Assembly (NCBI RefSeq): GCF_009811655.1
Contig: NZ_BGJX01000016.1
Coordinates: forward strand, 30,477 to 94,476
From: Methylosinus sp. Ce-a6
GTDB taxonomy: Bacteria > Pseudomonadota > Alphaproteobacteria > Rhizobiales > Beijerinckiaceae
Reading direction: 5' to 3'
DNA length: 64,000 nt
The notes below the pieces were generated by a model, which saw nothing but the letters and a program-made list of their open reading frames with translations, was not told the origin of the DNA and made no database searches. The position numbers were made by a program, and so were the translations under genes. Of the stretch, positions 35,067 through 43,391 are shown piece after piece (the stretch's first letter is position 1; the number at the start of each line of letters is the position of its first letter).

Positions 35067-36503
35067 ATGCTCGCGAAACAGACCGCGATCTATTTTATCG
35101 CCAATATTTTTTCCGCAGGCTTCGGCCTGCTGAACACGGTCGTGTTCACGCGCATCTTCGCGGTGGAGGCCTTCGGCGCCTATCTGCTCGGCCTCGCCTT
35201 CTCGACGCTGCTCGCCACCATAATGTCGAGCGCGCTCAAATTGTCGATCATGCGCGAGCAGGCGCGCGGCGACGGCACGGATGTGCGCGAGACGGCGCTC
35301 GCCACGCTGCTCGTCCTCTCGCCCGCGGCGCCGCTCGCCTATGGCGCCGCGCGCCTCGCTCATTTCGAGCCGGATGTGGCCGCGACCTCCGTGCTGCTGG
35401 CCTATGCGGTCATTCTCTTCGACACGAGCCAGGAGCTCTTGCGCGCCGAGCAGAAGGCCGCCTCGGTCATGCGCGGCACGATCTTGCGCGCCATCCTCGT
35501 CTCGGTTCTCGGCATCGCCTGCGCATCGATCGCCGCGACCGGCGCGATGCTGCTCGCCTCTTCGGCGCTCGCCTTTCTTTTGTCGGCCGTCGCTTTCTGG
35601 CGCATCGCCTGGGGCGCCGCGCGGCCGCGCTTCGATCGCGCGCGCATCGTCGCGACCATCGCGAATGGCCTGCCGCTCACTCTGTCGCTGACGCTGCTGG
35701 CGCTCGCCGGAATGGCCGACCGCTTTCTGCTCGCCGGACTCGTCGGCGTCGCGGCGGCGGGCGAGTTCGGCGCGAGCTTCGATCTCGTCCGCCAGGCGCT
35801 CATCATTCCGGCGATCAGCATCGCCTCGGCCTTCGTGCCGATGACGGTGCGCCTGCTCGCGACGCAGGGGCGGGAGGAGGCGCGCGCGCATCTCGGCAAA
35901 TGTCTCGAGCTGCTGCTCGCGATCACTCTGCCCGCCTGCGTCGGCTTCGCTCTGGTCTCGCCGCAGATCGCCGATCTCGTGCTCGGCCCGCAGTTCCGCG
36001 AGACGGCGCGCTGGGCCATGCCGGTTCTGGCCATGGCGGTGGTGTTCCAAATTCTGACGCAGCAATATCTGCACACGAGCTTTCTCTTATCCAATCGCAA
36101 CAGCTTCTATCTGGCGAACACGGGCTCGATCCTCCTCTTCAATCTCGTCGCCTCGACGTTGCTGATCCATCGCTTCGGCCTCGCCGGCGCGGTGTGGGGG
36201 CGGCTCGCGGCCGAGGTCTTCGGCTGCGCCCAAGCCTGTGCGCTGAGCCGTCTCGCTTTCGCCATGCCGCTGCCGCTCGGCCGGCTCGCGCGCGTCGGCG
36301 CGGCGACTGCGGCGATGGCGGCCGCGGTCTATTGTCTTTCCGCGCAGGCTGCGGCGCTGCCGCCGGCGCTGGCGCTGGCGCTGCTGGTCGCGACAGGCGT
36401 CGCCGTCTATGCGGTCATCGCTCTCATTTTCGATCTCGCCGAGATGCGCGAGCTCGTCGGCGCCCTCGCGCGGCGGCGCGCCGCGCGCGTCCCGGCCGAG
36501 TGA
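35067..36503 (+). CDS. Oligosaccharide flippase (Wzx/MATE-like)
   Basis: A 478-residue membrane protein with about 12-14 helices, starting MLAKQTAIYFIANIFSAGFG and containing AFGAYLLGLAFSTLLA and LALAGMADRFLLAGLVG. This is the polysaccharide-biosynthesis transporter fold that moves lipid-linked oligosaccharide across the inner membrane. It lies 61 bases after the GT4 gene on the same strand. Together with the ligase at 29511-30800 it gives the cluster both export and polymerisation steps. Confidence 0.88.
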   Translation: MLAKQTAIYFIANIFSAGFGLLNTVVFTRIFAVEAFGAYLLGLAFSTLLATIMSSALKLSIMREQARGDGTDVRETALATLLVLSPAAPLAYGAARLAHFEPDVAATSVLLAYAVILFDTSQELLRAEQKAASVMRGTILRAILVSVLGIACASIAATGAMLLASSALAFLLSAVAFWRIAWGAARPRFDRARIVATIANGLPLTLSLTLLALAGMADRFLLAGLVGVAAAGEFGASFDLVRQALIIPAISIASAFVPMTVRLLATQGREEARAHLGKCLELLLAITLPACVGFALVSPQIADLVLGPQFRETARWAMPVLAMAVVFQILTQQYLHTSFLLSNRNSFYLANTGSILLFNLVASTLLIHRFGLAGAVWGRLAAEVFGCAQACALSRLAFAMPLPLGRLARVGAATAAMAAAVYCLSAQAAALPPALALALLVATGVAVYAVIALIFDLAEMRELVGALARRRAARVPAE

Positions 36504-36505
36504 CG

Positions 36506-38710
36506 TCAGAACACGAAATTGGCGAACAGCCGCACATTGGCGCCCGGCATCGGAACCTCGTCTTTCCGATATGAAACGCTGTTGCGTATGTCGGCGTTCA
36601 GCAGATTGTCGCCGACGATGCCGACGCTCACCTCGCGCGCCGGGAATTCGCCCTCGGGCGGCGCGATCTTATAGCTGATCTCGGCCTTCAGCAGATTATA
36701 GCCCTTGGTGCGCGTCTCGGCGATTGGCGCGATATCGTTCTGCGCGAAGGCGTGCAGCAGATTTACGCGCGTGAGCCAGTTGGAGTCGCGCCAGAGGAGG
36801 CCGCCGCCGAGGCGCACGGGGGGAATGCGCGGCGCATTGGTTCCATCCGCGAATGTCGCGCGCACGACGTCGAATTGAGTCTCGATTCCGAGCAGCCCGC
36901 CCGCGAGCGGCGCGGCGTCCCATTGGCTCTGGAGCTCGGCGCCGCGGAAGGTGGCGTCGCGCTGCGAATAGATCGCCTGATTGAGCGCGCCGCCGGCGCC
37001 GCCCGGCGAGCAGCTGTCGAAACCGTCGTCGCAGCTCTCTCCGGAGAGGCGGCGATAGATGAAACCGTCGAAATGCGTGTAGAAAAACGTCGCTTCGAAG
37101 CGCAGCGGCCCTTTGGCGCGGCGCAATCCGACCTCGACCGAGTCCGCGGCTTCGATTCCGAGCAGCGGATTGCCGATGTCGAAGGTTCCCGTCGCGTCAT
37201 GGACGCCGTGGGAGAACAGCTCGGGGCCGCGCGGCGCGCGCTCGACATGCTGCGCCGTCACGCTCGCCACCGTGTCGAAAGGCGTATCCTGCAACAGGCC
37301 GACGGCGACGCTCTTGGGCGTGAAATGGCGGTCATATTGGAAGGAGACCGTCGGATCGAGAAAGAGATCGGGCGTTCGCCCCGTCGCCTCGACAGTCTCG
37401 ATGCGGCCGGCGACCTGCAGGCGCAAGGATTCGGCGAGCTTGAATTCGTTGAACAGATAGAAGGCGATCGCGCGGGAGTCGATGGGATCGAAAAGACCCG
37501 CTTCGACGCCGGGCGCGGTGAGGCGCTGATGCGAGCCCTGCGCGCCGAGCGCGGTGGTGAGCGAGGCGAAGCGCAGATCGAAGGGCGCGAGCTGGACCTC
37601 GAGACGGCCCTCCTGCTCCTGATTGGCGAAGGTCTGCCGAATGCCGTCGACGCCGCCCTCGAAACCGACTTCGTGATGCTTGTAATCCGTCGCGCCGGCC
37701 CAGAGGCGAATGGCGTCGATGAAGGAGGCGGGCGGCCGATATTCGCCCTTGGCGGTCACTTTCGTCTGGCGCAATTGGATGCGCGTGCGGCTCTGCGTCG
37801 AATCCAATCCGGGGATGCGGTACGTGCTGTCGAATTGCGTGACCGCGGCGCCGAAGAAGCCGCGATCGAAGATGTAGGAGCCGCCGGCGGACCAGCCGCC
37901 GGAGCGCATGAAGGAATTGGGCTGGCGGCCGAAGACGAGCGGCGCCGGATCGGTCGGCGCGAGATAAGGGTAGGAGGGAATGGCGTAGTCGCTCGCGCGG
38001 CGGCCATGGACGTCCGCGTGCAGAGCGAAATTGCCCTCGCCGATATCGACGAGCGCCGCTTGCTGGAGGCCGGCGTCGACGGTGGAGACGGCGCTGCGCG
38101 TCTCCAGCCGCGTGCAGGGGCCGGGTAGCCGCTCGTCGCCGCGGCAGGGCAGGGCTTCGGGAATGCGGTTGTTGGAGGCGTCGACGACGCCGCCGATCGC
38201 CTGCGAGCCCCAGCGCAGAGTGGCCGGGCCGCGCACCACCTCCACGCGATCGGCGCCGAGCGGATCGAGCGGCGCGCCGTGATCCTCGCCGAGCTCGGAC
38301 ACGCCGGAGGAGCCGACGCCATTCTCCTGTATGCGCACGCGATGCGCGTCGAGGCCGCGCACGATCGGCCGGCTGGCCGCGCCCGGCGCGAAGCTCGAGC
38401 CGGTGACGCCGGGCTTGTCGAAGAGAAGATCGCCGAGCGTGGCGGCGCCGGAGCGGCGGATCGCATCGGAATCGACGACCGTCACAGTCGCGAATTGATC
38501 CGCGACTATGGGGAGAGCGCCGCGCGTCTGCGGCTCGGTCGATCGGGCCGTCGCCGGGGCGCGCCGCTGGATCGGCGTCGGCGCGGCGATGTCTATGTCG
38601 GGCAGCGCCTCCTGCGCCAACGCAGGGCCGGGGCCGAGCGCGGCCAGGAGAATTCCGCCCGAAAAAAGAATTCCGCCCGAAAGCGCGATGCGGACAGAAG
38701 GATTTTCCAT
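36506..38710 (-). CDS. TonB-dependent receptor, ZnuD-like (zinc uptake)
   Basis: A 734-residue outer-membrane receptor with signal peptide (about 1-32, ending ALAQ). The plug domain has LGDLLFDKPGVTGSSFAPGA and the ZnuD-typical LGEDHGAPLDPLGADRVEVV, then the barrel ending in the aromatic ANFVF. The EDH..PLDPL sequence and a Zur-like palindrome 23-37 bases before the ATG both argue for zinc rather than siderophore import. It faces the flippase gene convergently, with 2 bases between the stops. Confidence 0.85.
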   Translation of the reverse strand: MENPSVRIALSGGILFSGGILLAALGPGPALAQEALPDIDIAAPTPIQRRAPATARSTEPQTRGALPIVADQFATVTVVDSDAIRRSGAATLGDLLFDKPGVTGSSFAPGAASRPIVRGLDAHRVRIQENGVGSSGVSELGEDHGAPLDPLGADRVEVVRGPATLRWGSQAIGGVVDASNNRIPEALPCRGDERLPGPCTRLETRSAVSTVDAGLQQAALVDIGEGNFALHADVHGRRASDYAIPSYPYLAPTDPAPLVFGRQPNSFMRSGGWSAGGSYIFDRGFFGAAVTQFDSTYRIPGLDSTQSRTRIQLRQTKVTAKGEYRPPASFIDAIRLWAGATDYKHHEVGFEGGVDGIRQTFANQEQEGRLEVQLAPFDLRFASLTTALGAQGSHQRLTAPGVEAGLFDPIDSRAIAFYLFNEFKLAESLRLQVAGRIETVEATGRTPDLFLDPTVSFQYDRHFTPKSVAVGLLQDTPFDTVASVTAQHVERAPRGPELFSHGVHDATGTFDIGNPLLGIEAADSVEVGLRRAKGPLRFEATFFYTHFDGFIYRRLSGESCDDGFDSCSPGGAGGALNQAIYSQRDATFRGAELQSQWDAAPLAGGLLGIETQFDVVRATFADGTNAPRIPPVRLGGGLLWRDSNWLTRVNLLHAFAQNDIAPIAETRTKGYNLLKAEISYKIAPPEGEFPAREVSVGIVGDNLLNADIRNSVSYRKDEVPMPGANVRLFANFVF

Positions 38711-39025
38711 GAATCTCGCCCTCGATAGCAGATGTTATAACATAACATAGATAATGCGTCGGAAGCTCGGCCGCTGTCAACGCCGCGTGTCGCCGCGCGG
38801 GGCGAATGGGGGCGGGCGATCGGGCGAACGCCCGGAAAGGCGCTCGACCTTCCCCTCGAGAAGGAGATAGAAGCGCCCGCGCGCCGCACGCTTTTGCTCC
38901 GCACCCGAACGCTTGCCGAATGGAGGGGAGGGCTTGATCGCGGAGCTGAAATCGGGCATAGGCTGCGCCCACGAGGCGCTGGGCGTTCATCCCGGCCATA
39001 TGACCTTTTGACCGGGGAACGACCG
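38711..39025. other. Divergent region between the ZnuD-like receptor and rpmJ
   Basis: 315 bases with no gene. The first 50 hold the Zur-like site; the rest is GC-rich with no recognised element. Both divergent genes must be promoted from here. Confidence 0.5.
38733..38747. promoter_or_regulatory. Zur-like operator (TGTTAT-AAC-ATAACA)
   Basis: A perfect 15-base palindrome TGTTATAACATAACA lies 23-37 bases upstream of the receptor ATG, where it would cover the core promoter. It matches the AT-rich palindromic shape of alphaproteobacterial Zur boxes. It is striking in otherwise GC-rich DNA. Confidence 0.65.
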
Positions 39026-39151
39026 ATGAAAGTCCGCAATTCGCTGAAGTCTCTGCGTTCGCGCCATCGCGCCAACCAGCTCGTGCGCCGCAAGGGCCGC
39101 GTCTATGTGATCAACAAGGAGCAGCGCAAGTTCAAGGCTCGCCAGGGCTGA
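39026..39151 (+). CDS. rpmJ: 50S ribosomal protein L36, cysteine-free form
   Basis: A 41-residue basic protein with [18 protein letters not shown] and a C-terminal [12 protein letters not shown]. It is ribosomal protein L36 without the four-ligand zinc ribbon (no Cys at all), the form normal for alphaproteobacteria. The ATG follows GGGGAACGACC. A strong terminator follows. It is divergent from a zinc-receptor gene with a Zur-like operator, an arrangement also seen for zinc-free ribosomal paralogs in other bacteria. Confidence 0.95.
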   Translation: MKVRNSLKSLRSRHRANQLVRRKGRVYVINKEQRKFKARQG

Positions 39152-39175
39152 GCTTGCGACCGCTGTCACGACCGA

Positions 39176-39206
39176 CGCGCCGCCTCGGCTAGCGGCGCGT
39201 TTTATT
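39176..39206 (+). terminator. Rho-independent terminator of rpmJ
   Basis: Perfect 8-bp stem CGCGCCGC (39176-39183) with GCGGCGCG (39192-39199), an 8-base loop, then TTTTATTTT. It ends just before the stop of the convergent deacetylase gene. Confidence 0.88.
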
Positions 39207-39209
39207 TTG

Positions 39210-40142
39210 TCAGGCGCCCATCAGCGCCAGCACATGCGCCGCCGCCGAGCGGCCGAGCGCCGCGAGGTCATAGCCGCCCTCGAGCAGGGAGACGACCCGC
39301 CCGTCGGCGCTGCGCAGACTGGCGTCGATGATGCGCTTGGTCGCTTCGCTATAGTCGCGCTCCGAGAAGCGCAGCCCGCCCAGCGGATCGTCCTTATGGC
39401 CGTCGAAGCCGGCCGAGATCAGCACCAGATCCGGCGCGAAACTCTCGAGCCGCGGCAGGATGCGGCTCGTCAACGCCTCGAGGAAATCGTCGCCGGTCGC
39501 CCCGGCGAAGAGCGGGGCGTTGACGATCTGGTCGAACTCGCCCGTCTCGCTCGTCGCCCCGGTGCCCGGATAATAGGGCGCCTGATGAGTGGAGCAGAAC
39601 AACACCTTCCGATCCGCCCAGAAGACTTCCTGCGTCCCATTGCCGTGATGGACGTCGAAATCGACGATGGCGACCCGCTCCGCGCCATGAGCGGCGACGG
39701 CGTGACGCGCGGCCACCGCGACATTGTTGAAGATGCAGAAGCCCATGGGCGTCGTCGGCCCGGCGTGATGGCCGGGCGGGCGCATACCGACGAAGGCCGT
39801 GTCCGCCGCCCGAATCATCACCTCGTCCACGGCCGCGACCGCGCCGCCGGCCGCGTGAAGCGCGGCCTCGAGCGAAAAGGGACACATCAGCGTGTCGGGG
39901 TCGAGCGCGACGAGCCCTTCGCGCGGCGCGGCCTTCTCGATCGCGCGCAAATGGCTCTCGGGATGAACGCGCAGCAGCGCCTCGCGCGAGACCGTAGGGG
40001 CGAAGACGCGGATGAGATTTTGGAAGCGCTCGCTCTCGAGCGCTCGCTCGATCGCGCGCAGCCGGTCGGGCTGTTCGGGATGGCCCGCGCCCATATTATG
40101 CGCGAGGCCGCTCTCATGGGTGACGAACAGGGTCCTCGTCAT
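39210..40142 (-). CDS. Histone deacetylase family protein (class II-like), paralog 1
   Basis: A 310-residue zinc amidohydrolase. TLFVTHESGLAHNMGAGHPEQ is at the N-terminus (quoted in part), then MRPPGHHA with the tandem His, the metal-site IVDFDVHHGNGTQ, ISAGFDGHKDDPLGG and the final LLEGGYDL. Bacterial members deacetylate acetylpolyamines or acetyl-lysine. Start at 40142 is the conserved one. A close paralog is at 51465-52442. Confidence 0.9.
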   Translation of the reverse strand: MTRTLFVTHESGLAHNMGAGHPEQPDRLRAIERALESERFQNLIRVFAPTVSREALLRVHPESHLRAIEKAAPREGLVALDPDTLMCPFSLEAALHAAGGAVAAVDEVMIRAADTAFVGMRPPGHHAGPTTPMGFCIFNNVAVAARHAVAAHGAERVAIVDFDVHHGNGTQEVFWADRKVLFCSTHQAPYYPGTGATSETGEFDQIVNAPLFAGATGDDFLEALTSRILPRLESFAPDLVLISAGFDGHKDDPLGGLRFSERDYSEATKRIIDASLRSADGRVVSLLEGGYDLAALGRSAAAHVLALMGA

Positions 40143-40363
40143 GGCCAGCCGCTCACAGCCCCTCGACAATCGGCGCCCTTGTAGCACGCCGGCGCGCGAG
40201 GAGGGCGCCGGAAAATTTCTCAAAAAAGCGACGAGAACCGAGCCGTCGCCGTTGCGCCGCGGACACAGCTCGAGAATTATTCGAGACCGATGTTTTCGCT
40301 CGTTAAGATTGTGGTAAGCAAAATCCTAAATAGCTGCTTCGGGCGTTGGGAAAGGGCGCGTTC

Positions 40364-40975
40364 ATGGATTCGAGGCACGGTTTCGTCGCTGTGGCGTTGG
40401 CTCTGTCGCTGGCCGGGTGCAATGCCGCCGGGCCCCGGCTGCCCGATCCACAGCTCACCGGGCGCGACGCGCAGTTCATGGCCCTGGTGCCGACGGCGGA
40501 CGTCGGCGTGGCCTATGAGCGTTATCGGGTCGACTTCAAGACCAACGAGCCGTCCGGCTCGATCATCGTCGATACGAAGAACAAATTCCTCTATTTCGTG
40601 GAGCCGAACGGCAAGGCGATCCGCTATGGCGTCGCCACCGGCCAGGAGGCCTATGGCTGGACCGGTCGCGCGGTGATCGGCGGCATGCAGGAATGGCCGC
40701 GCTGGATTCCGCCCAAGGACATGCTGGAGCGCTGGCCGCATCTGCAGCCGACCGCCGACGCCGGCGGCCTGCCCGGCGGGCCGGACAATCCGCTCGGCGC
40801 CCGCGCGCTCTACCTCTTCGAGAACGGCAAGGACACGCTCTATCGCATCCATGGCACCAATGAGCCGGAGAAGATCGGCCAGAGCGTGTCCTCCGGCTGC
40901 ATCCGCATGCGCGACATAGATGCGATCGACCTCTACAATCGCGTCAAGCTCGGCGCGAATGTCGTGGTGCTGTAA
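40364..40975 (+). CDS. L,D-transpeptidase lipoprotein (YkuD domain)
   Basis: A 203-residue protein with a lipobox-like LALSLAGC near residue 21. A YkuD catalytic domain follows, with IHGTNEPEKIGQSVSSGCIRM (His, Ser and nucleophile Cys179). It belongs to the ErfK/YbiS type that cross-links peptidoglycan or anchors outer-membrane proteins. The ATG at 40364 is preferred to the TTG at 40346, because the signal peptide begins there and GGGAAAGGG lies upstream. It is the second L,D-transpeptidase in the window. Confidence 0.9.
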   Translation: MDSRHGFVAVALALSLAGCNAAGPRLPDPQLTGRDAQFMALVPTADVGVAYERYRVDFKTNEPSGSIIVDTKNKFLYFVEPNGKAIRYGVATGQEAYGWTGRAVIGGMQEWPRWIPPKDMLERWPHLQPTADAGGLPGGPDNPLGARALYLFENGKDTLYRIHGTNEPEKIGQSVSSGCIRMRDIDAIDLYNRVKLGANVVVL

Positions 40976-40994
40976 GTAAGGGCTCTCTCCCTTT

Positions 40995-41078
40995 CGTCAT
41001 TGCGAGCGCAGCGAAGCAATCCAGAGCCGTGGGGCGGCTCCTGGATCGCTTCGTCGCTACGCTCCTCGCGATAACGCC
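40995..41078. repeat. Dispersed palindromic repeat, copy C
   Basis: CGTCATTGCGAGCGCAGCGA at the left edge, then GCAATCCAGAGCCG and the facing CGGCTCCTGGATCGCTTCG. It lies between convergent genes. It is the most complete of the three copies with 5351-5440 and 21961-22024. Confidence 0.8.
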
Positions 41079-41111
41079 AACTAAATTGTCGAATGGGGGA
41101 GGGAGCTTCGC

Positions 41112-42194
41112 CTAGTCGAGCGGCTCTACCGCCACAATCTCGATCCCGAAGCCGGAGAGTCCCACATAGGTGCGCGGCTTGAGCTTGGAGGTGCGCAGGC
41201 GGATCGAGCTCACGCCCAGATCTTTCAAGATCTGCGCGCCGAGGCCGACGTCGAGCCATTGCGCGGTGCGCGCCTCCTCCGAATTGCGGTTGTCCGCGAC
41301 GACCGGATTGACGGGAACGCCCGCCGCCCCGTCGCGCAGATAGACCAGCACGCCGCGTCCCTCGGCCGCGAAACGCTCCATCGTGCGGCGGATGGCGTCC
41401 GCGCCGCCGAAGACGTCGGCGATGATGTCGGCGCGATGGAGGCGCGTCGGCACGCCCTTGCCGTCGCCGATCTGCCCGACGACGAAGGCGAAATGCTGCA
41501 CCGGATCGAAGGCGCTGACATAGGCGTGGCATGTCGCCTCGCCGGCGAAGGTCTTGACCGGGAAAGTCGCGACGCGCTCGACGAGCTTTTCCCGCGCCTG
41601 GCGGTAGGCGATGAGGTCGGCGGTGGAGACCAGCTTCAGCCCATGGGCGGCGGCGAAATCGACGATCTGCCTGCCGGCCATCACCGTGCCGTCGTCATTG
41701 GCGAGCTCGCAGATGACGCCGACCGGCGGCAGGCCGGCGAGGCGGCAGAGGTCGACCGCGGCCTCGGTGTGGCCGGAGCGCATCAGCACGCCGCCTTCCT
41801 TGGCGATGAGCGGAAACACATGGCCCGGCCGCACGAAGTCATGCGGGCCGCGATTGCCGTTGGCGAGCGCGCGCACCGTGTTGCAGCGCTGCTCGGCGGA
41901 AATGCCGGTGGTGAGCCCCTCGCGCGCGTCGACGCTCACGGTGAAGGCCGTGCCGAGCGGCGCGTCATTGGCCGCGACCATGGGCGCGAGATGCAGGCGG
42001 CGCGCCTCCTCGAGCGTCAGCGGCGCGCAGACGATGCCGCAGCAATGGCGGATGATGAAGGCCATCTTCTCGGGCGTGCAGAGCGCGGCGGCGACGATGA
42101 GGTCGCCTTCGTTCTCGCGGTCGTCGTCATCGGTGACGACGACGATCTCGCCGCGGCCGATCGCCTCTATGGCCTCGGTGACGGAATGGGACAA
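41112..42194 (-). CDS. ribB: 3,4-dihydroxy-2-butanone-4-phosphate synthase with decayed GTP cyclohydrolase II half
   Basis: A 360-residue protein. The RibB half (about 1-205) is complete, with DDDDRENEGDLIVAA and GHTEAAVDLCRLAGL. It makes the four-carbon riboflavin precursor from ribulose 5-phosphate. The C-terminal half aligns with RibA but lacks the zinc cysteine set and catalytic core: the region where C-x10-C-x-C is expected reads LHRADIIADVFGGADAIRRT. This matches the RibBX type common in alphaproteobacteria, in which the RibA part has no cyclohydrolase activity. A phased repeat lies upstream, shared with a divergent copper chaperone gene. Confidence 0.88.
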   Translation of the reverse strand: MSHSVTEAIEAIGRGEIVVVTDDDDRENEGDLIVAAALCTPEKMAFIIRHCCGIVCAPLTLEEARRLHLAPMVAANDAPLGTAFTVSVDAREGLTTGISAEQRCNTVRALANGNRGPHDFVRPGHVFPLIAKEGGVLMRSGHTEAAVDLCRLAGLPPVGVICELANDDGTVMAGRQIVDFAAAHGLKLVSTADLIAYRQAREKLVERVATFPVKTFAGEATCHAYVSAFDPVQHFAFVVGQIGDGKGVPTRLHRADIIADVFGGADAIRRTMERFAAEGRGVLVYLRDGAAGVPVNPVVADNRNSEEARTAQWLDVGLGAQILKDLGVSSIRLRTSKLKPRTYVGLSGFGIEIVAVEPLD

Positions 42195-42319
42195 AGGGGG
42201 GCTCCGCTGTGGCCGGCGCGAAGGGCCGGCCCCCGTTTCTACTCCCCTGCGCCTGGGGATTCAAACGCTTCGCCGCGCGCGCGAGCGACATGTCCGCGCC
42301 GATTTCATTCTGAAATTTC

Positions 42320-42352
42320 GTCGCGCGCGACTATGAAATTGTCGCGCGCGAC
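42320..42352. promoter_or_regulatory. Twin GTCGCGCGCGAC palindromes, 21 bases apart
   Basis: Two identical 12-base palindromes at 42320-42331 and 42341-42352, each preceded by GAAATT(TC). Their 21-base period is two helical turns. They sit between the divergent ribB and copper-chaperone genes and look like a paired operator. The binding factor is unknown. Confidence 0.45.
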
Positions 42353-42441
42353 CTTTTCGCGCAAATTGCGTTTCTTGAGATGCGCTGGCGCCGAAGTTGC
42401 GGACGGGCGCCGCGGGGCATGACCAAAGATCGGCTCGAGAC

Positions 42442-42939
42442 ATGACGACAGGCTCGCCGCGACGGCGCGACCTCATTCCCTCTACAGGATTCTGGATTTC
42501 CGCCCCATCGCGGGCGCTCTGCGCGTCGCTGCTCCTTTTTGCGACGGCCGCGCTCGCGGCGCCGGCCGCGATCGAGGTGGAGAGCGCCTGGTGCGCGCCT
42601 CCGCCCAAGGGCGTGACGACCGGCGCCTGCTATCTCGCCCTGCGCAACGACGGCGCGACGGAGGACCGGCTTCTCGGCGTCGAGGCGGAGGCGGCCGGTC
42701 GCGTCGAGATGCATGTGACGAAGGTGACCGATGGGATCGGGCGGATGCGGCCGCTGCTGGACGGCGTCGCCCTCCCGGCCGAATCGGTGGTGGATTTCAA
42801 GGAGAAGGGATATCACCTCATGCTCGTCGGCCTGCGTGGTCCGCTCTTGGAGGGCGCGACCGTGCAGGGCGTGTTGCGCTTCGAGCGCGCCGAGCCGCGG
42901 CCGGTCCTGTTCCACGTCGAGCGGCCGCGCGCGCCCTGA
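42442..42939 (+). CDS. Copper chaperone PCu(A)C
   Basis: A 165-residue exported protein with signal peptide (about 1-40). The PCu(A)C copper motif is seen as VEMHVTKVTDGIGRMRP and, after the usual spacing, YHLMLVGL, giving the His/Met ligands. The family delivers Cu(I) to cytochrome oxidase or other periplasmic copper sites. CDS start at 42442 follows a weak site; an upstream in-frame start exists. It diverges from ribB across the twin palindromes. Confidence 0.85.
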   Translation: MTTGSPRRRDLIPSTGFWISAPSRALCASLLLFATAALAAPAAIEVESAWCAPPPKGVTTGACYLALRNDGATEDRLLGVEAEAAGRVEMHVTKVTDGIGRMRPLLDGVALPAESVVDFKEKGYHLMLVGLRGPLLEGATVQGVLRFERAEPRPVLFHVERPRAP

Positions 42940-43391
42940 TCCGGCGTCCGGGTCCGCGCCCGGATGGCCAAATGGCGCGGCGCCCCTATTTCGATTGCCG
43001 AGAGGATCTCGGAACAGGCCGCGGTCCAGGCGAGCCGCCGAGCGACGAGGGCGGCGTACGCGCCTCGCCCGAGATTTTCACATCCGTCCCGCGCTGGGAT
43101 GAGAACGCCGTTGGTACGAGAGCCGTCTGCATGTGGAATTTACGAAAAATGAAATTTCCGCCCGAAAGACGCCGCCGGGCGGCCGGCCTTCGCGGCTTTT
43201 TTTCGGCGCCCGATCGTGAATGGTCGAGGATCGCGCCGAACATCCATCGTAACCACTTCGTCATGAATACGACGCAAAAAGGGCCGGCGTTTTTTTGCCC
43301 GTCTTCTCGGCAACAAATTCCTCCCCATAGTGGAGTTCATCCCGCATTCAGACTGGATGCGGGATAGGATCGGCCTTCGCTCTCATGCTAG
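42940..43391. other. Long upstream region of the NRPS-like gene
   Basis: 450 bases without a convincing gene. A perfect 9-bp stem-loop (ATCCCGCAT at 43339-43347 with ATGCGGGAT at 43357-43365) lies 27 bases before the NRPS ATG. Two T-runs (around 43200 and 43290) follow GC-rich stretches and might be weak terminators or an attenuator. Otherwise nothing recognised. Confidence 0.45.

Noticed and set aside
42195..42440. Possible FMN riboswitch before ribB
   Set aside because: The conserved FMN-element segments are not found in the leader on the minus strand; only the twin palindromes stand out.
42986..43264. A 92-codon minus-strand frame between the copper chaperone and NRPS genes
   Set aside because: No ribosome site, no domain, Arg/Pro-rich end and discordant base composition by codon position.
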